DNA from: Archaeoglobi archaeon
GTDB taxonomy: Archaea; Halobacteriota; Archaeoglobi; Archaeoglobales; Archaeoglobaceae
DNA: 6,021 nucleotides
Direction of reading: 5' to 3'
Assembly (NCBI GenBank): GCA_004347865.1
Contig: QNUZ01000148.1
Location: 1 to 6,021 of the forward strand
Shown: one piece after another, positions 5,998-6,021 of the stretch
Position numbering within the stretch: the first letter of the stretch is position 1
Layout of the letters: each line of letters opens with the position of its first letter
Notes under the pieces: model-generated
What the model saw: only the letters and a program-made list of their open reading frames with translations
Databases searched by the model: none
What the model was told of the DNA's origin: nothing
Program-made: the position numbers and the translations under genes

Positions 5998-6021
5998 CAG
6001 GAGAAACTTCTATGAAATGAA

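Overview
The window looks archaeal, most plausibly a hyperthermophilic euryarchaeon of the Archaeoglobus type. Evidence: several genes have a TATA/BRE-like element 20-30 bases before the start codon and no ribosome binding site, which suggests leaderless transcripts. Terminators are plain T-runs, AGA/AGG and ATA codons are frequent, and the IS element is of the archaeal tnpB-only kind. The lineage is an inference; no marker gene is present.

Layout. At 1-920 (minus) is the 5' part of a secreted, sequon-rich surface protein that runs off the window. An intergenic stretch (921-1179) holds its promoter, a short G/C-flanked tandem repeat and a doubtful 50-codon ORF. At 1180-1356 (minus) lies the 3' end of an unknown gene whose front is missing. 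It is fused tail-to-tail with the 5'-truncated remnant of a large plus-strand gene for an FtsK/HerA/VirB4-superfamily ATPase (about 1306-1843 and 3101-4344). The ATPase gene lacks its Walker A half and is also split by an insertion.

The insertion is an IS200/IS605-group tnpB-only element (about 1844-3100, IS1341 type). Both ends carry the same hairpin, and on the minus strand it holds a small overlapping antitoxin-like ORF followed by tnpB. tnpB is dead: it has several frameshifts and an internal deletion that removes RuvC-II. Removing the element exactly at its predicted cleavage points restores one open reading frame of 579 codons (counted from the ATG at 1348), which runs from ATPase through winged helix to a PD-(D/E)XK-like nuclease and a C-terminal domain.

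The ATPase gene ends at 4344, directly against the end of a convergent 91-residue helix-turn-helix protein (4345-4620, minus). Upstream of that gene is a gene-poor, AT-rich region of about 790 bases (4621-5413). It has paired GTTTCA half-sites 10 bases apart, present as plus-oriented pairs and then minus-oriented copies, a 9-base inverted repeat, and AT-rich tracts. This looks like an iteron-type replication/partition region or a large operator and is the most interesting part of the window. The HTH protein is the obvious candidate to bind it. At the right edge is an acylphosphatase-domain protein with a long C-terminal coiled coil (5414-5959, minus), with its own promoter.

Taken together, the middle of the window (about 1306-5300) reads as a decaying integrated plasmid or conjugative-type element: a DNA-pumping ATPase remnant, an HTH regulator, an iteron array and a parasitic IS. 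It is flanked by ordinary chromosomal-type genes. That reading is an inference.
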